A program made the translations under genes and the position numbers. From Holothuria scabra (taxonomy: Eukaryota > Echinodermata > Holothuroidea > Aspidochirotida > Holothuriidae): a stretch of 64,000 bases of DNA. The notes beneath the pieces are model-generated. The model worked only from the letters and a program-made list of their open reading frames with translations, was not told where the DNA came from and searched no databases. The DNA is taken from the NCBI GenBank assembly GCA_037179385.1, contig CM074180.1:30299455-30363454 (forward strand). Reading direction: 5' to 3'. The number at the start of each line of letters is the position of its first letter. The first letter of the stretch is position 1. Below, in pieces: positions 32,973-44,659 of the stretch.

Positions 32973-33755
32973 CACACCTGGATGCAGTTTTACGTCATAC
33001 CCAGGGCCCTGTATGGGTTTGATGTCCTGTGCGTACGGTGAAAGTAGGTGAACAACAAATGCCTCAAGGGAAAAGTTGGCCCTTTGTCGGTTCCTATAGT
33101 TGTTTGTACTTTTTATTACAGTGATTTCTCTAACGACAAAAGAAGGGAAATCACATTCAAAAGCTCACTCTATCATGTAACCGAGGAGAAAAGAACAGAG
33201 GCAGGGCGGAGTAGCCAACCCTTAAAACATGTAAATTTTGATCCTACGCATTCTGATAAAAAAGCTCCCCTGTGAGCCATTTTGGTCCCTTTTAGTAACT
33301 TCTTTGGGAGACGAGTCTGGGTATACTAACCATGCCTTTCTTTTTTAAATAACAAATACTGTCTGTTGACAACACAAAATTACCAGTAGGCCAGTGAAAG
33401 GATGAACTTGGCATACACTTAACCCTCGCACCAGACAGCAAGGTCTGATAGGACCTTATTCTCACCACGTTAAGGCGGGGCCCCTGGACCCCAGCCGGGA
33501 CTTCCTCTTGTCCTCTTGAACCCACCAAAGGTCCTAAAGTGGCCCCTGTACCCAAACCCACAGGACTATGAAATGCATGCTCTCTAAATTCAAAACAGTG
33601 AAATTAGGGACAAATACAAAATTGAGATTAAATGTTTACTCTAAAAGAAGAAGAATGGCTCTCGCTGGATTGAAAATTTCAATGGAACTTTGAATTGTTT
33701 CCTAAATTCGCTCCATCAGAGTGATCTTACGTTAGATTGATCCTTCCTATACCAG

Positions 33756-33829
33756 TGGACAATAACTATTTACATTATTATAACCATCTCTTTCAATCTA
33801 TCAACGAGAGTGCTATAGTCACCAACAAG
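33756..33829 (+). CDS. Candidate internal exon, 74 bp
   Basis: GATCCTTCCTATACCAG precedes position 33756 and ACCAACAAG|GTGAGT ends the segment, both close to consensus. The frame reads DNNYLHYYNHLFQSIN and ESAIVTNK. The peptide is aromatic-rich and not recognised. No neighbouring exon could be linked. Confidence 0.35.
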
Positions 33830-35190
33830 GTGAGTGAAATATATCTGTATCAAATTTCCATGCCAGATAATACCATCAATCAAACGTTTAATTCAAAGTG
33901 CGTTGGCTTTTCAATTTACCGTATTTATTCATTTCTGATTTCAGTTTCATTTCCCTCTATTATTCTGTTGGATGGATTTATAGCAAATCAATGTAAACAA
34001 TAAGTACACAACGATAGTTTTCCATATAAACATGGGGTATGAGGAAACCTTTACAGAGCAAAATTTGTTACGTTATGTTACCCCCTGGTCAGCTCTCAGA
34101 GATAGCGAATGGAAGTCTCATGAGTTTCATTCAATGCATAACAACTTAAGAAATTAATAGAATTTTTATTTTAACATAGAACTTACTGAATCACGTAATA
34201 AATTTATTGGTATGTATTCAGACAATAATGCAGTAGTAATATACAAATTGGAGTTAATTAGTCGAAGGGCTGAGTACGATACTTAAGTATACAGAAATAG
34301 ACTGGACAAATATTGTTTTGTGGCAGTAGCCACTAGTCGGGAAGTAGTTTGGCATTGTCCTCTTATAAATGCCATTTTTAATTTCTAAAAAATTAAAAAA
34401 AAAAAAATCCTTCAAGAAAGGGCATATGGTACCAAATTGCATAAATAGAAATCCAGTCAGTGCCCCCTCCCATTAAGAAAATTCTTGACAACTTCACTGC
34501 TGTGAGACAACAAGTTAGTAACAGAAAGTGTTCCTCCATTTTTCATCATTTTTATTTTATTTTATTTCATTCATTTGATTTTTTCACAACTTGGCAAAAA
34601 AAAAATATTTATACAATAGAAGATAATATTTTTGAAAAATCTAAGTTTATCTTCGGGGCTCTAACCCCACCTACAAGAGGGTTCTTTAACAAATCATGAC
34701 CTTAGTAATGATACTGCAAAATATCATCAATTGTTAGGCTACAATGTATAGGTGTATTGGTCTTTGACCCACGAACTATAGTTGTGACGCTAGAGAAACT
34801 TATGAAAAGTTTCATCTTTTAAAACATTTCTGTACTCATAACAATAACGTCACACACAGAAAACATTTTTAACTTTAGTGATTGCTACAAATAAAAATAT
34901 TATGCAAAAAAGAGTATCATCTCTGACTACTCCGACTTGGTAACAAGGTGATGTTTATTCTCGTTCATGCAAACCTTTTCATCCTTTGAAGAAGTAATTA
35001 TGAAATGTACAGTTGTCAATCCAAAAACAAGGTTTCTATATGTAACTTCAAATTTATATAAAATTAGAAATGTTTGCAGCCTAAGCTTTAAATTTTGGAG
35101 TTGATTTTACTTTTTCATGTATAAAGGAACCCACTTTGTTTTGCATCTTCTCATATACGGCACGCATTCGAAAACTGTAAACGTGCGCTT
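33830..35190. other. AT-rich spacer
   Basis: A fragment of the 1742/27310 element family is visible at 34370-34450 (GGGCATATGGTACCAAATTGCA). Nothing else was recognised. Confidence 0.35.
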
Positions 35191-35232
35191 GCTTTGATCA
35201 GGGAGGTGCTATTAACATCTCCCTGCTTTGAT
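35191..35232. mobile_element. Palindromic micro-insertion with flanking direct repeat
   Basis: CAGGGAGGTG (35199-35208) and CATCTCCCTG (35216-35225) form a stem with one mismatch. It is bracketed by GCTTTGAT at 35191-35198 and again at 35225-35232. CAGGG ends and a 7-8 bp duplication are hAT-like, yet the whole insert is only about 27 bp. A second one is at 36426. Confidence 0.55.
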
Positions 35233-35347
35233 TTCGTAAGGTATAAGAAGCTGAACTTTGAAGAGAGCAGAATGAAGGGAATACAGTTACCATAAAATTT
35301 TTTCTAGAGAAATAAACAGAGCATGATTAAAAAGATGGACACATGGA

Positions 35348-35550
35348 CACTCACCCTTAAAAACGTGTTTAGCAATTAAACACTTAATTTGCCTCCAATG
35401 TGTGCAGACGTTTGAATTATAAACATGTTTAGCTATTAAACAGTAAATGCTAGATTAAGCATGTTAGTGAAATGGTTAATAATTAAATACGTGTGTTTAG
35501 TAGCTTAACGTGTTTAAAACGTGTAGTTCCTAAACACATTTTTGAGAGTG
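35348..35550. mobile_element. Short TIR element with CACTC ends, copy 1
   Basis: CACTCACCCTTAAAAACGTG at the left and, inverted from the right, CACTCTCAAAAATGTGTTTAG. The interior repeats GTTTAG-nATTAAACA words several times. Related to 50029-50247 and, in its CACTCT ends, to 10610-11275. Confidence 0.6.
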
Positions 35551-35894
35551 CAGTATGAGATAAGATTAAGACTTGTACCACTGAGTGGTCAAGGGTAAGG
35601 GGCTAGATTGTAAATTCTAATGATACTTAGTCCTCACCAAAAATGTATACATCTTCCAGTAAAAATGGACAGTGGTCCTACTTGATTATAAATTAGTAGA
35701 CCCTTCTAATCTGTATTCACCTACCCCTTATTGACCCCTCCCCCAAAATCACAAAGGTTAGGGGCACACACTCCTCCCCTTTTAAATTTTCCAAGGACAC
35801 TAACCTTTGAAAACCCTATTGCCATCTCCCCGTTAAGGTACCGTTTCGACTTGTGATGCATACAAATACAGTTGAATATTATTACTCCTCGTGC

Positions 35895-36075
35895 CTGGTT
35901 TTATATACATGTGCATTCACATATAAAAAGGTAAATATGAAAACAGTAAATTGATATCTTTGAATCTTGAAATACAACAGTACCTGCAAAGAAAGTTGAA
36001 ACTGAGTGAATGGGCCAAGATCATATTTGTAGCCAGGGGAAGAAGAGGGAACGATTGTTTCTCTTGATTTCAATG
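35895..36075 (-). CDS. Possible exon, weakly supported
   Basis: The minus frame reads KSRETIVPSSSPGYKYDLG and then PFTQFQLSLQ, ending at TTTCTTTGCAG|GTACTG, which could be a donor but looks equally like an acceptor. It lies on the same strand as, and downstream of, the exons at 41441-41592 and 38355-38440, so it could belong to the same gene; no phase proof exists. Confidence 0.22.
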
Positions 36076-36425
36076 TAGATTTTCCCTGTTTGATTTTTCG
36101 TTCAATTTCTTTTTAACTCAAACAGGAAAAAATTGATAACACTATGGTATATGATAACGATGTAACTGGAAAAACATTGAACTAGATTGCATCTATGGAC
36201 CTTCAATTGTTCAAAAATGTCTGCATGGGGAGGAGAACAGCCCCTACTCATAGTCTCCTTCCAGACATCATTCGCAAATAATCTCCCTCCTTGCAATTTC
36301 CTGGCTACATAGCTATCAGGACAGGCTCCCTTTCTTGAGGAGTATAATTTCCTGTTTCTTGCGTTTGTTGAAACTTTGTTGTCACTGTTTTTCCAATGTT
36401 CCTGCTTTGCTTATAGACTTCACCT

Positions 36426-36465
36426 GTTTACATCAGGGAGTTGCTAGACAACTCCCTGCTTACAT
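36426..36465. mobile_element. Palindromic micro-insertion, second copy
   Basis: CAGGGAGTTG (36434-36443) and CAACTCCCTG (36449-36458) are exact inverted copies around CTAGA. The flanks GTTTACAT and GCTTACAT agree at seven of eight positions. It shares the CAGGGAG arm with the copy at 35191 but has different flanks, so the two are independent insertions. Confidence 0.55.
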
Positions 36466-36751
36466 GCACCCATTTCGATCTGCCTGATCGAGTTCCAGCC
36501 TTAACCTAAAACAGTTCTGCACCTAAGTTGGATCGGGAAGAATTTTATTAGTTTCCAATTATATGTCATAACGAGGTATACATGTCCATTTTAAGTCTCC
36601 AAGAAAAATGCAATTTTTTCATTCTTGGAGAACACAAATAACTTTATAATATCTGAAAAAGGAGAAGATCATTTTCTTAGATACATCCTTACGTACTCTT
36701 ACCGTTTCATTCATTGTATGGTTGTTTCAATAAGTTGGGGGGGGGGGGGTT

Positions 36752-36970
36752 GGTGGCTCAGTTTTCTAACCAATTGTTTTGACAGGCCATGGCCTTTTTC
36801 TGTTGTGGCTCACTGATTCCGTTTCTCTGCTCCATTGCTTCTGCCGAGCAGTAAGGCAAACACCGTGACAGTTAGGTTCCATTTTAAAGTCTTTGGTATG
36901 ACCCTGCCAGGACTCTCCATAACTCCCGGCTTCAAGTCCAATGCTCTAACCACATGACCATGCAATCGAT
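36752..36970 (-). repeat. tRNA-derived SINE, third copy
   Basis: On the minus strand, CATGTGGTTAGAGCATTGG gives a clear A box; then TCATACCAAAGACTTTAAAA, AAGCAATGGAGCAGAGAAAC and the tail CAATTGGTTAGAAAACTG. A G14-like homopolymer at 36737 lies just beyond the tail. Confidence 0.7.
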
Positions 36971-37622
36971 CTATTGCTGCTTCCGAGGCTCTACAAGAAA
37001 GGTACCAGTACGGGAGCTTAGGTAGGATTGTTTTATGGAAGGGGCTGTTGGAGTGTGACATGAGGGAGGAAAAAATAACTGTTTTAAATCTTTCAGATGC
37101 CAGCTAATGCAATGTGTATTCCTCAAACGTAATAAAGATTACAGCGATCAGTTTTTCATTATTTTGTTATTTTACGCTTGGGTCATGGGATTTTCAATCC
37201 CATCCTCCCGACCTCCACCCTTTGGCTGGTGCCGGTATCTGTAAATATATTCATCTTGGTGTCCTTAAAGTGACTGAAAACAAAAAATTGACATTATAGA
37301 TACTAAACAGGTTTGATAAAATCAAATTGAATATGCACATAAATAAATGAATTTATAATATAATTTTACGAAGCATGGGGATAACATGACATAACGCAAT
37401 ATCCCAAAGCTGGCGAATCCTGTTTTCTGCATCACAAAATATTAACATGAGGGTACTTCATTTGAGTTCCTTTTGGACAAGGGTCAAATACTGTCTTGAC
37501 CTATACATAGCCCCTTGATCATTATGTCCATGTATCATCACATTTAAATCGACTACCTCAGTCACCTTAAGCGTAGGTTTGTGATTGGTTTAAATCATTT
37601 TAATGATTTTTCAGGCCTACTT

Positions 37623-38050
37623 TTAAAGGAGCACTTAGTTGGTTCATCAAATTTATTAAACATTTTCTAAACCTGTAAAGTTTCCTTCAAACAATTATAA
37701 TAAATGGTCAAACTTAAGCAATCCCCATATCCTACATACAAATCATTGTTTCATGAGTAAGAAATTAACTATTCAGTTTGATTTTCAAATATTTTTCAAA
37801 TTACATTTACCAACGTTACAAGCAACATTTTTTAACTTTTTGCGTAAAATGTTATATGTGATTTTGACTTATTATGCTGTTTATAAGCATTTCCCCCATG
37901 TGGTAGTAACATTAATCACCCTCATTAAGATTTCGATATTAACTCAATCAGTCTTTAGTAGGATTTATTTTTGCAATTTAAGGCCTTCTTTAATATTTAC
38001 ACAAAATTGAAATGTATAGCTCCCACCGAGCGAATTTGCACTTTTCAGTG
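37623..38050 (+). repeat. Interspersed repeat, copy 2 (partner at 9885)
   Basis: Begins TTAAAGGAGCACTTAGTTGG and contains CCCCATATCCTACATACAA, TTATTATGCTGTTTATAAGC and GTGGTAGTA in the same order as copy 1. Its 85-codon open frame is not conserved in copy 1 and is rejected as a gene. Confidence 0.6.
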
Positions 38051-38354
38051 ATAAAAATTTGATATGTGTAATTGTTTTGATGTCACTAAAAAGCATCATT
38101 CAAAAGAGAGTTTGAATCGAAAATTATGTGTGTAAATATGAAAATAAACTTAGTACCGTGAGAAAATGAGTCAGACAAAGTTCTATCAATCTATTACGAA
38201 ACTTTTCCGAACTATAATAATACTTAAAAGTTTTTCCAAAACATAAGCTGAGCGTTAGGGAAGGTAAAGAGACAACACAAGGTGATGTATACCATGAAGT
38301 AATATATAAGGCTATAAGTGGTAATCCTTCCACGTATAGACTCTTTCAAGATAC

Positions 38355-38440
38355 CTTTCGGTATGCTTAAATGAAGGTTTTCCTTTTTATGTCCGGTGAG
38401 ACTACTGAGCCATGGGGTCCTACTCTCGCCGGCCTTAAAT
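38355..38440 (-). CDS. Candidate exon 2 of the gene starting at 41592
   Basis: The minus frame reads FKAGESRTPWLSSLTGHKKE and then NLHLSIPK. It starts after GATCAAACTCAG (a branch-like TTAATCAC lies upstream) and ends CCGAAAG|GTATCT. Its first base completes the glycine codon left open by exon 1, so the two exons are phase-compatible across an intron of about 3.0 kb. No domain is recognised. The phase match alone has a one in three chance of being accidental. Confidence 0.4.
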
Positions 38441-39680
38441 CTGAGTTTGATCGATAAAAGCATAGTGATTAACGAATGTACAACCCCAACGCAAAAATGT
38501 TAGAATTTGTATTTGTTAACACAACAGTTGCCATACTCTCCTTGACTTTAAAGTAAGCTTGATTATTTTTCTGGAAATAAAAAAAAGTAACCGCTGTCTT
38601 GGAATCAAGGAGCTCAATCACACAATATGTTTCACTAAGTGTTTCTTTAGCACATACTCATTCTAGTGCTGGGGGCATAACTACACCAGTTTACACCCTT
38701 ACATAATCACCCCAGTCATGAAATTGATATTTTAATACGTGAGCAGGAGTGGAAGGGGGAGAATAACTGAAGCATTGCATTCCAATCTGTTTGGACACCA
38801 GCAGGGTATCAGCAGGAGTGTTGAGTACACTCTCGTCCCGCAATGACCTGGTGTGAGATAAAATCTTTCTACATGAATCTCGCAATTTGCAATGCATGCA
38901 CAAAATATAAAATACATTATAGACCAATTACTAGGATAACAGGCTAAATGCACAGGTTAGGTGATGCGACTCATTAAACTGAAGTTCAGGTTAGAGGTAA
39001 CATTTATCGTTGTGAATTTAGTCATAGTTGGTACTTTGTAGTTTGATGAGACACAGAAAAAACGAGTGTAGGTCTTCTGTATATGGTAGCTAGAAGGCTA
39101 AAGCCTGCCGGAGACGATTATTATGTTAAGAACAATAGCTTCAGTCTTTCCACCCCACCCCCACTTACATCTGTTTATTATAATTAAACAACGAAATACT
39201 GGTATAGTTATGATCCACGCATTTTAATTACCTCCTAATTAGCTCTAAATTTAGCCAACCAAGTAATAATAATGCGTAGTTTGCTTGAAAACTTAACTTG
39301 AAAAGTGGGACACATTGATTGTTTTTATCCAGTAGGATGTCTAAATAAGCCAATTGATAACTGTGTATGGTATCAACAAAATGGCATAGTTGCCATAAAA
39401 GTATTTTGTTAATCCTGTCAACGTTCAACCGCGCAGTTTAAAAGGCTCAAAGAATTCGGTGATGTATAAAGAAAGCGGTGTTTTCAACAGCCTTATGTAT
39501 CAACCAACATGTTTTATTTCCCCGATGAAAATTGTTATTACAATCCATGATATGCACTATTTTTTGCAGGGGTGAAGATAAAAATTAAAATGTTCATTTT
39601 GGAAAACAGTGCTTTCAAAGGAAATGGCATACTGCAATGAAGCAATGAATCAATGGTGAAATCTTGAGTTTCGAGGTTAC
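38441..39680. other. Spacer
   Basis: Would be intron if the 41.6/38.4 kb gene is real. Frames at 38691-38953 on the minus strand are open but lack splice-like borders. Nothing else recognised. Confidence 0.3.
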
Positions 39681-39687
39681 ATTGTAC

Positions 39688-39711
39688 AATATATATATAT
39701 GTATATATATC
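39688..39711. repeat. (AT)n microsatellite
   Basis: AT repeats with a single G interruption (…ATATATGTATATAT…). Confidence 0.85.
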
Positions 39712-39932
39712 TCCATGGAAACACTCTTGCATTGGGGAAAGATGGAGAATGATTCAAATTTGTAAAAATAAGACAAATATGAAAACCATAAAGCATGTTT
39801 TGGGGGCAACCGGACCGATCCCATTAATTTTAAACACATTACCACAAAAAAATTAAACCGCACTTGTATATATTATTGGGCACATCATATTATAAAACCA
39901 AAGTTTGTATTTCCTCATCTCTCTCAACAGCT

Positions 39933-40032
39933 CTGAGCGATTTGGAATACCTTATTGGTCACCGAGAGAGGTTTAATACCTAATTGGGCACCGAGAGGGG
40001 TTAATACCTAATTGGAAACCGAGAGGGATTTC
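39933..40032 (+). repeat. Minisatellite, 28-29 bp unit
   Basis: ACCGAGAG, then a TTAATACC-like word, then TAATTGG, occurs about 3.5 times at 28-29 bp spacing (units near 39961, 39990 and 40018, with a diverged one before). The unit has no coding frame that spans all copies. Confidence 0.75.
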
Positions 40033-41440
40033 AACACTGTTCCTAACTCGTAAGAGACCTGCAATGGTGAATCCATAAAATATGGTCATGTTAACACTTA
40101 CGAACAAATACGACTTGTGGTGGTTTAATATTAAAACCGCACAAAGTGATGGATAAAGGCCTAAGCTTGTATTTATGAAGACATTGATTTGTGGATGATG
40201 ATGGATTCGGTAGAGAGGATGTGCTCAGATAAATTTCGATTTTTTTTTAAGTTTGCTCCCCCACTTACAATGTCTAACTTACCGTCACGGTCAGTAATAT
40301 GAGTAATATGAGAAATATTTATTTTAGGAAGATACGGGTTTACGCTGATTATATATTGTAGGGCCTAAGTATTTAAAGAAGTGAATCAACTTTTAAGTCT
40401 GCTCCTATTGATTTACAAATTCTCCATAAGTATATAAACGTTAGTGGATCATTTTCATCATGTACGGCAAACACTTTTGGTGGGACACTCCACCCTACCC
40501 ACTTCGACAGGAGTTAAAAAGCGACTTTGACAATACTTTGCAAAAGGGCATTACGGGACTGTGTTGTGTTTAATGTATCCCGAAAAATGCAAACTCTAAC
40601 AAGGGTTATTAAAGAAGTGTTTCCTTTAACGTTTAAACTTAAATACCTCCTTTGCACTATTCAGGACTTTTATTTTCTGATTCACATAAAACATTAATAT
40701 TTGTTCGTTTTGAATGAAAACGATGGAACATGTCTAAGGTGGATTGATGAGGAAAACTTCATAAAAGTTTTAAATTTCCAAACAAAAATCCTGCCCAAAC
40801 TTTCTTAAGTATTTATATGAATAAGGAAATCTCAAGTTCGGGTAATTTAATTTTTGCTGTTTTGTACATAAGGCATATTTTAAAGCAAACCAGGGTCGAA
40901 AGGTATATACTCCACATTTTCACTTATACAGAATTGACTGAAATCGACTGGAACAGAAATGGAGATCATTTTGATGGGTTTCCAGAAAAACTAGTGTTCG
41001 ACTTTGGTATTAATGTTTTCGAATTTAGGGTGATTTTATTCAGAATCAGCCATGCGATAATTTTCCAAATGCAAGACCTAACACAATGCAGTTCGTCAGT
41101 TGTTGAGCAAGAATTAACATAATTTTAGTAGTTAAAAATTGAGCGAATAGTATAAAAAAATTTGTTTTAAAATGCACAGCTTCTCTCTGGCTAGAATTTG
41201 GTAGTAAACTCTTGGAGCATTATCCGTTGGGGGTTACGACATTAATGGACATTTCCTTTCCAGCTATAGCAAACGGGAAGAGGGGATTATTAATGAAAAA
41301 ATTATTTATGAACTTTTGTTTTCTGTTACGTAACAAAACTGGTTTAGTATCCCATATTATAACAGACACCATACCACGTTTGATTAAATAAGCGACGCCT
41401 ACAGTTGTAAAATTTTAAAAATGCTTGGCATCGTACTTAC
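40033..41440. other. Putative intron with one exon-like segment
   Basis: On the minus strand, 40296-40375 is open in one frame between TTAAATACTTAG and CCGTGACG|GTAAGT, a strong donor. Its phase does not fit exon 1 at 41441 (a stop arises), so it is not joined to that gene here. The 101-codon plus frame at 40817-41122 lacks splice-like borders. Confidence 0.25.
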
Positions 41441-41592
41441 CCGTAATGATCAGCGGTCCATTGACTATGAATTTGGCCGGGTATGTCGGCTCCACGGATG
41501 GGTTGATCTGGGTAAAAGTAGCCTGCTGGCGCTGGGTACGTGTGTAAACCGATTGCCCCTCCTCCCGTCACGTCGCCGTGTAATTGGTCCAT
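41441..41592 (-). CDS. First coding exon, Tyr/Pro/Gly-rich N-terminus
   Basis: ATG at 41592 opens MDQLHGDVTGGGAIGLHTYP, followed by APAGYFYPDQPIRG and ending QIHSQWTADHY plus two bases of a glycine codon, where CATTACGG|GTAAGTACG is a near-perfect donor. An in-frame TGA lies seven codons before the ATG, so the start is internal evidence for a first coding exon. GC content and codon use stand out from the flanks. The low-complexity, aromatic/proline-rich N-terminus is typical of many transcriptional or RNA-binding regulators, but no family was identified; function is not claimed. No TATA word was seen upstream. Confidence 0.6.
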
Positions 41593-43760
41593 CTCAGAAA
41601 CAGAGTTTTTTCAGGATAGCATGTCCCTTTCTAGAATTTCTCCAAACTCGGAAACTTTGAATCCTTTTGTTCTTTCCACGTTATGACTTAAACATTGTAC
41701 CTGGTAAACGAGAAATCACGTTCCCACCAGCCTTCCAGTCACACAACACTTAGCTCACATTAACACCCAGCCTCTGTACGTAGGACTATTCCATTTTGGA
41801 AAATAATGGCGTGGGACTCATCGTGTTTGCAACACAACCAAGCCGGTTAATGTGTACCAAACAATACCTCACCAGTAACGTCTAAATTGATTAAGTGAAT
41901 GAAGTTATTTATGTCAATAGTCTACGTGGCCTTTGATAGTTCTCCTATATTTGAAGTCTGCTTTTGAAAATAATCACTAATATCCAGACAGAAAGTTTCG
42001 AGCTCCCGATGAATCCACTGGATTAAGAATGAGACTGTTTAAAAGGGAGAACAATGAGGAAAAATCCATTGTACAAATAACAAAGAGTAATGACAGCTGA
42101 TTTATTATATTACGTCATACAAGGAGATCTCACATTTTTCGTAACCTAAGGACGAGTCGTTTCATTTCATGAACTAATGTGACATTGATGTTTCTAAATG
42201 TCTATGGTCTAATACATTCGCTAACCTCATGTCAATGCGAGTTGAGGTTACAGAGACCAATGCAGATGGTTTTAATGTTTCTCTAGAGATTAAACTTGTG
42301 GTGCACACAAAGTTACTGAAATGTACAACATTGGAGTATGTTGCGTACACAATCAGAAATAATAGCTACTAATTAATAGGTGTCGTTTCTGTCTATGAAT
42401 CGCTGGAGGCTACCTTATCGAAAAGCAAACAAAACATATTGATAATTTGGGCTAAGTACAATAACAAATAATTAACATTTGTCCCTCATTTCAACATATA
42501 ATGGTGTGAAGAGGTATGTTGTTCATTCGAGGATTCTTATCCGTATTTTCATGTCTGGGTGGCACGCTTATTGATAAGCGTGAGTTGGTTGTAAAATTTA
42601 ACATTTCCCCCTCATGAAAACAATGGTATCGTCGATAGGGTTAAAATGATTGTCAACGAATTCTAACTTTTCGACTTTGAAATAAAATCACTTCAATTAA
42701 GATTTCTTGGTGATGGTTAAGATTAGGAAGCACAAATCGATGTAACGTTTCCAATAGCAAAAGAACGGTCACATAAGATTGTAAAACATTTTGCAATAAA
42801 TTAAGAAATTATTTTTAAACAAAGAAGAGGAATGTTAACTCGTAGAAAAATGAAAGAAAGAGATAAATATTTTAACAGTGAAGGTTGTAGCGTAGGAGAA
42901 GGAAACCTCAACTATAATTTATGTGTCAAACTAATTACCGGTAAACATAAAGGAATAATGAGTGGGGCGTGGTTCAGTAGCAGTCGATCAAAGCAATGGT
43001 ATTAAAATAAACAGTTAATTGAAAGTCAACTTCAATTAAGTGGAAAGATAGTGCTACAGAAAGGAAAAAGGTGTGGTTTAACAAGAAGAATTATCTGACA
43101 GTTCTCGCTACAGTATACAAATGTTTCTTTAGGAGGGAAAGTTGTTCAAGGTTTTCTTTTTTGTCTATTTTCTTTCTTCATATTGGGGATTTCTCATTAA
43201 GGATAAAATTTTCCGATGGGAGCTGTTTATTAGAAGATACAGTCATCTTTGAAAGGCTCAAATTTATTTCATTTTCCTATCATTTGCTAGAGAAAGGGGG
43301 GGGGGATAGGTATCATTGCATTCTGACGCGCTGCCGTCGGAGATTAATAAGTTCCTTTTACCAAAGAACCAGGTCGGCCTACGTGGTTTGGATTCGCTCT
43401 CCTTTTGTCTTCCTTGACTCGTGCCCAAGAACCTCCCCCCCCCCCCCGAGTGGTAGAAGAAATACGAGTCAATAAGAAGTACAGTAGAGAGTAAAAAAGC
43501 AAGGGTGGTTCTAGTGGGCGAAATTTTGTTTAGGCTAGTAATAATGAAGGCATGCATTTACTTCAGAATGTCTTTACCGTTTTCGCCCCCTGAAAATATA
43601 TGTCCCTAAAACCGTGCTTGGTAAAAAGCATTTTGAAGACATGTATATACGATGGTTGTCTTCCAATATTTGTTCCAAAGATTTATAAGTCAGCTTCAGC
43701 GTCGATACTAATCTACTAAAACACGTTTCTTGACTGACTAACGTATAGAAGGAATCAAGG
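41593..43760. other. Upstream and intergenic spacer
   Basis: Contains the palindrome TTCTAGAA about 50 bp upstream of the exon at 41592. The 134-codon plus frame at 43071-43475 runs into G and C homopolymers and is not believed. No further repeat family was recognised apart from C/G runs at 43302 and 43434. Confidence 0.35.
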
Positions 43761-44340
43761 AGTCGGGTGAACGGGGGGGGGGGGGTCAGGTGAAGGGCAG
43801 GGGACCAGGACCGCCTCGGGAAACGATTCCCGAGGAGAAATTTTCCTTTCCTTCGGGGAATTTTGAAATGGGGGAAGTTTTGCGACTTCTACATAAATTA
43901 TGTTTTTCCGATAGTGAGCATTCACCCGGAGATTTTTCGCAGTTCATTTTGCTCTCGGGGAGAGAGATCTTTCCATACAGGCCAAATAGATAGTTTTCTC
44001 AGTAAAAACTCAAATTCGTTTGATACTGATTTTTAATGAAGCTTCTATTTTTTTTTTAGGTTCATCCCATTTTTTCAACCTCTTCTGATGAAAGCCCCTT
44101 TGAGTGCCGAAAAAGTTACCGTGGAGGGGGGGGGGGCACGATCCCCCCGCAATTCAATAAACACGACAGGTTTTGAACTTAAGGATAGAAACTAAGTACT
44201 ATCTAAATAAATTTTTACCTATAAACCTTTAAGATTAATCCTGTCAAAATCGACAAATTTCTCACCATTTTGCATATCCACACCTTGAAAAAGGCAAAAA
44301 TTACCCCTTCACCTTAGACTGGACTAACAGGCCGGCAAAC
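43761..44340. repeat. Decayed C/G-tract element fragments
   Basis: G homopolymers at 43772-43785 and 44127-44136, and CACCATTTTGCATATCCAC-type wording at 44270, link this stretch to the interior of the 1742-3030 element. Borders cannot be fixed. Confidence 0.35.
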
Positions 44341-44355
44341 CTCCCACACACCACA

Positions 44356-44659
44356 TTAAAGGCCCAGTTCTCTCACCCCAAACAGTACCAATTATCCTAA
44401 CCTTTTTACTTAAGCCCCTCCCTCAATTGTCTGAAATTCATCCTCATCCAGATACAATGTCAGTTTATTGCTTCATGGTGAGTAAAGAAAAACTCAATTT
44501 ATATAATAAAACACCCTCAGTACCGTTCATGCTGTGTTATATAAGCTTTGGTACTCTGCATTGTTTGAATAAGCTGTCAATCAAAGAGCTGAGCCAGTTG
44601 AGAATTTCGGTACACCCGTACCAAAATTGTAGTTTGGGGTGAGAGGTTTGGCCCTTTAA
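44356..44659 (-). mobile_element. TTAA MITE family A, best-preserved copy
   Basis: TTAAAGGCCCAGTTCTCTC with ACCCCAAAC at the left and, inverted from the right, TTAAAGGGCCAAACCTCTC with ACCCCAAAC: about 28-bp ends and a TTAA at each border (44356-44359, 44656-44659). Inverted relative to the copies at 1985 and 30024. The cleaner ends suggest it is the youngest copy. Confidence 0.88.

Noticed and set aside
39933..40032. CRISPR-like array
   Set aside because: The 28-29 bp units are directly tandem without unique spacers and the DNA is eukaryotic; it is a minisatellite.
40296..40375. Exon between exons 1 and 2 of the 41.6-kb gene
   Set aside because: The donor is strong, but the phase left by exon 1 produces a stop inside the segment.
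43071..43475. 134-codon plus-strand frame as a gene
   Set aside because: No ATG or splice-like border at its start and it runs through G and C homopolymers.
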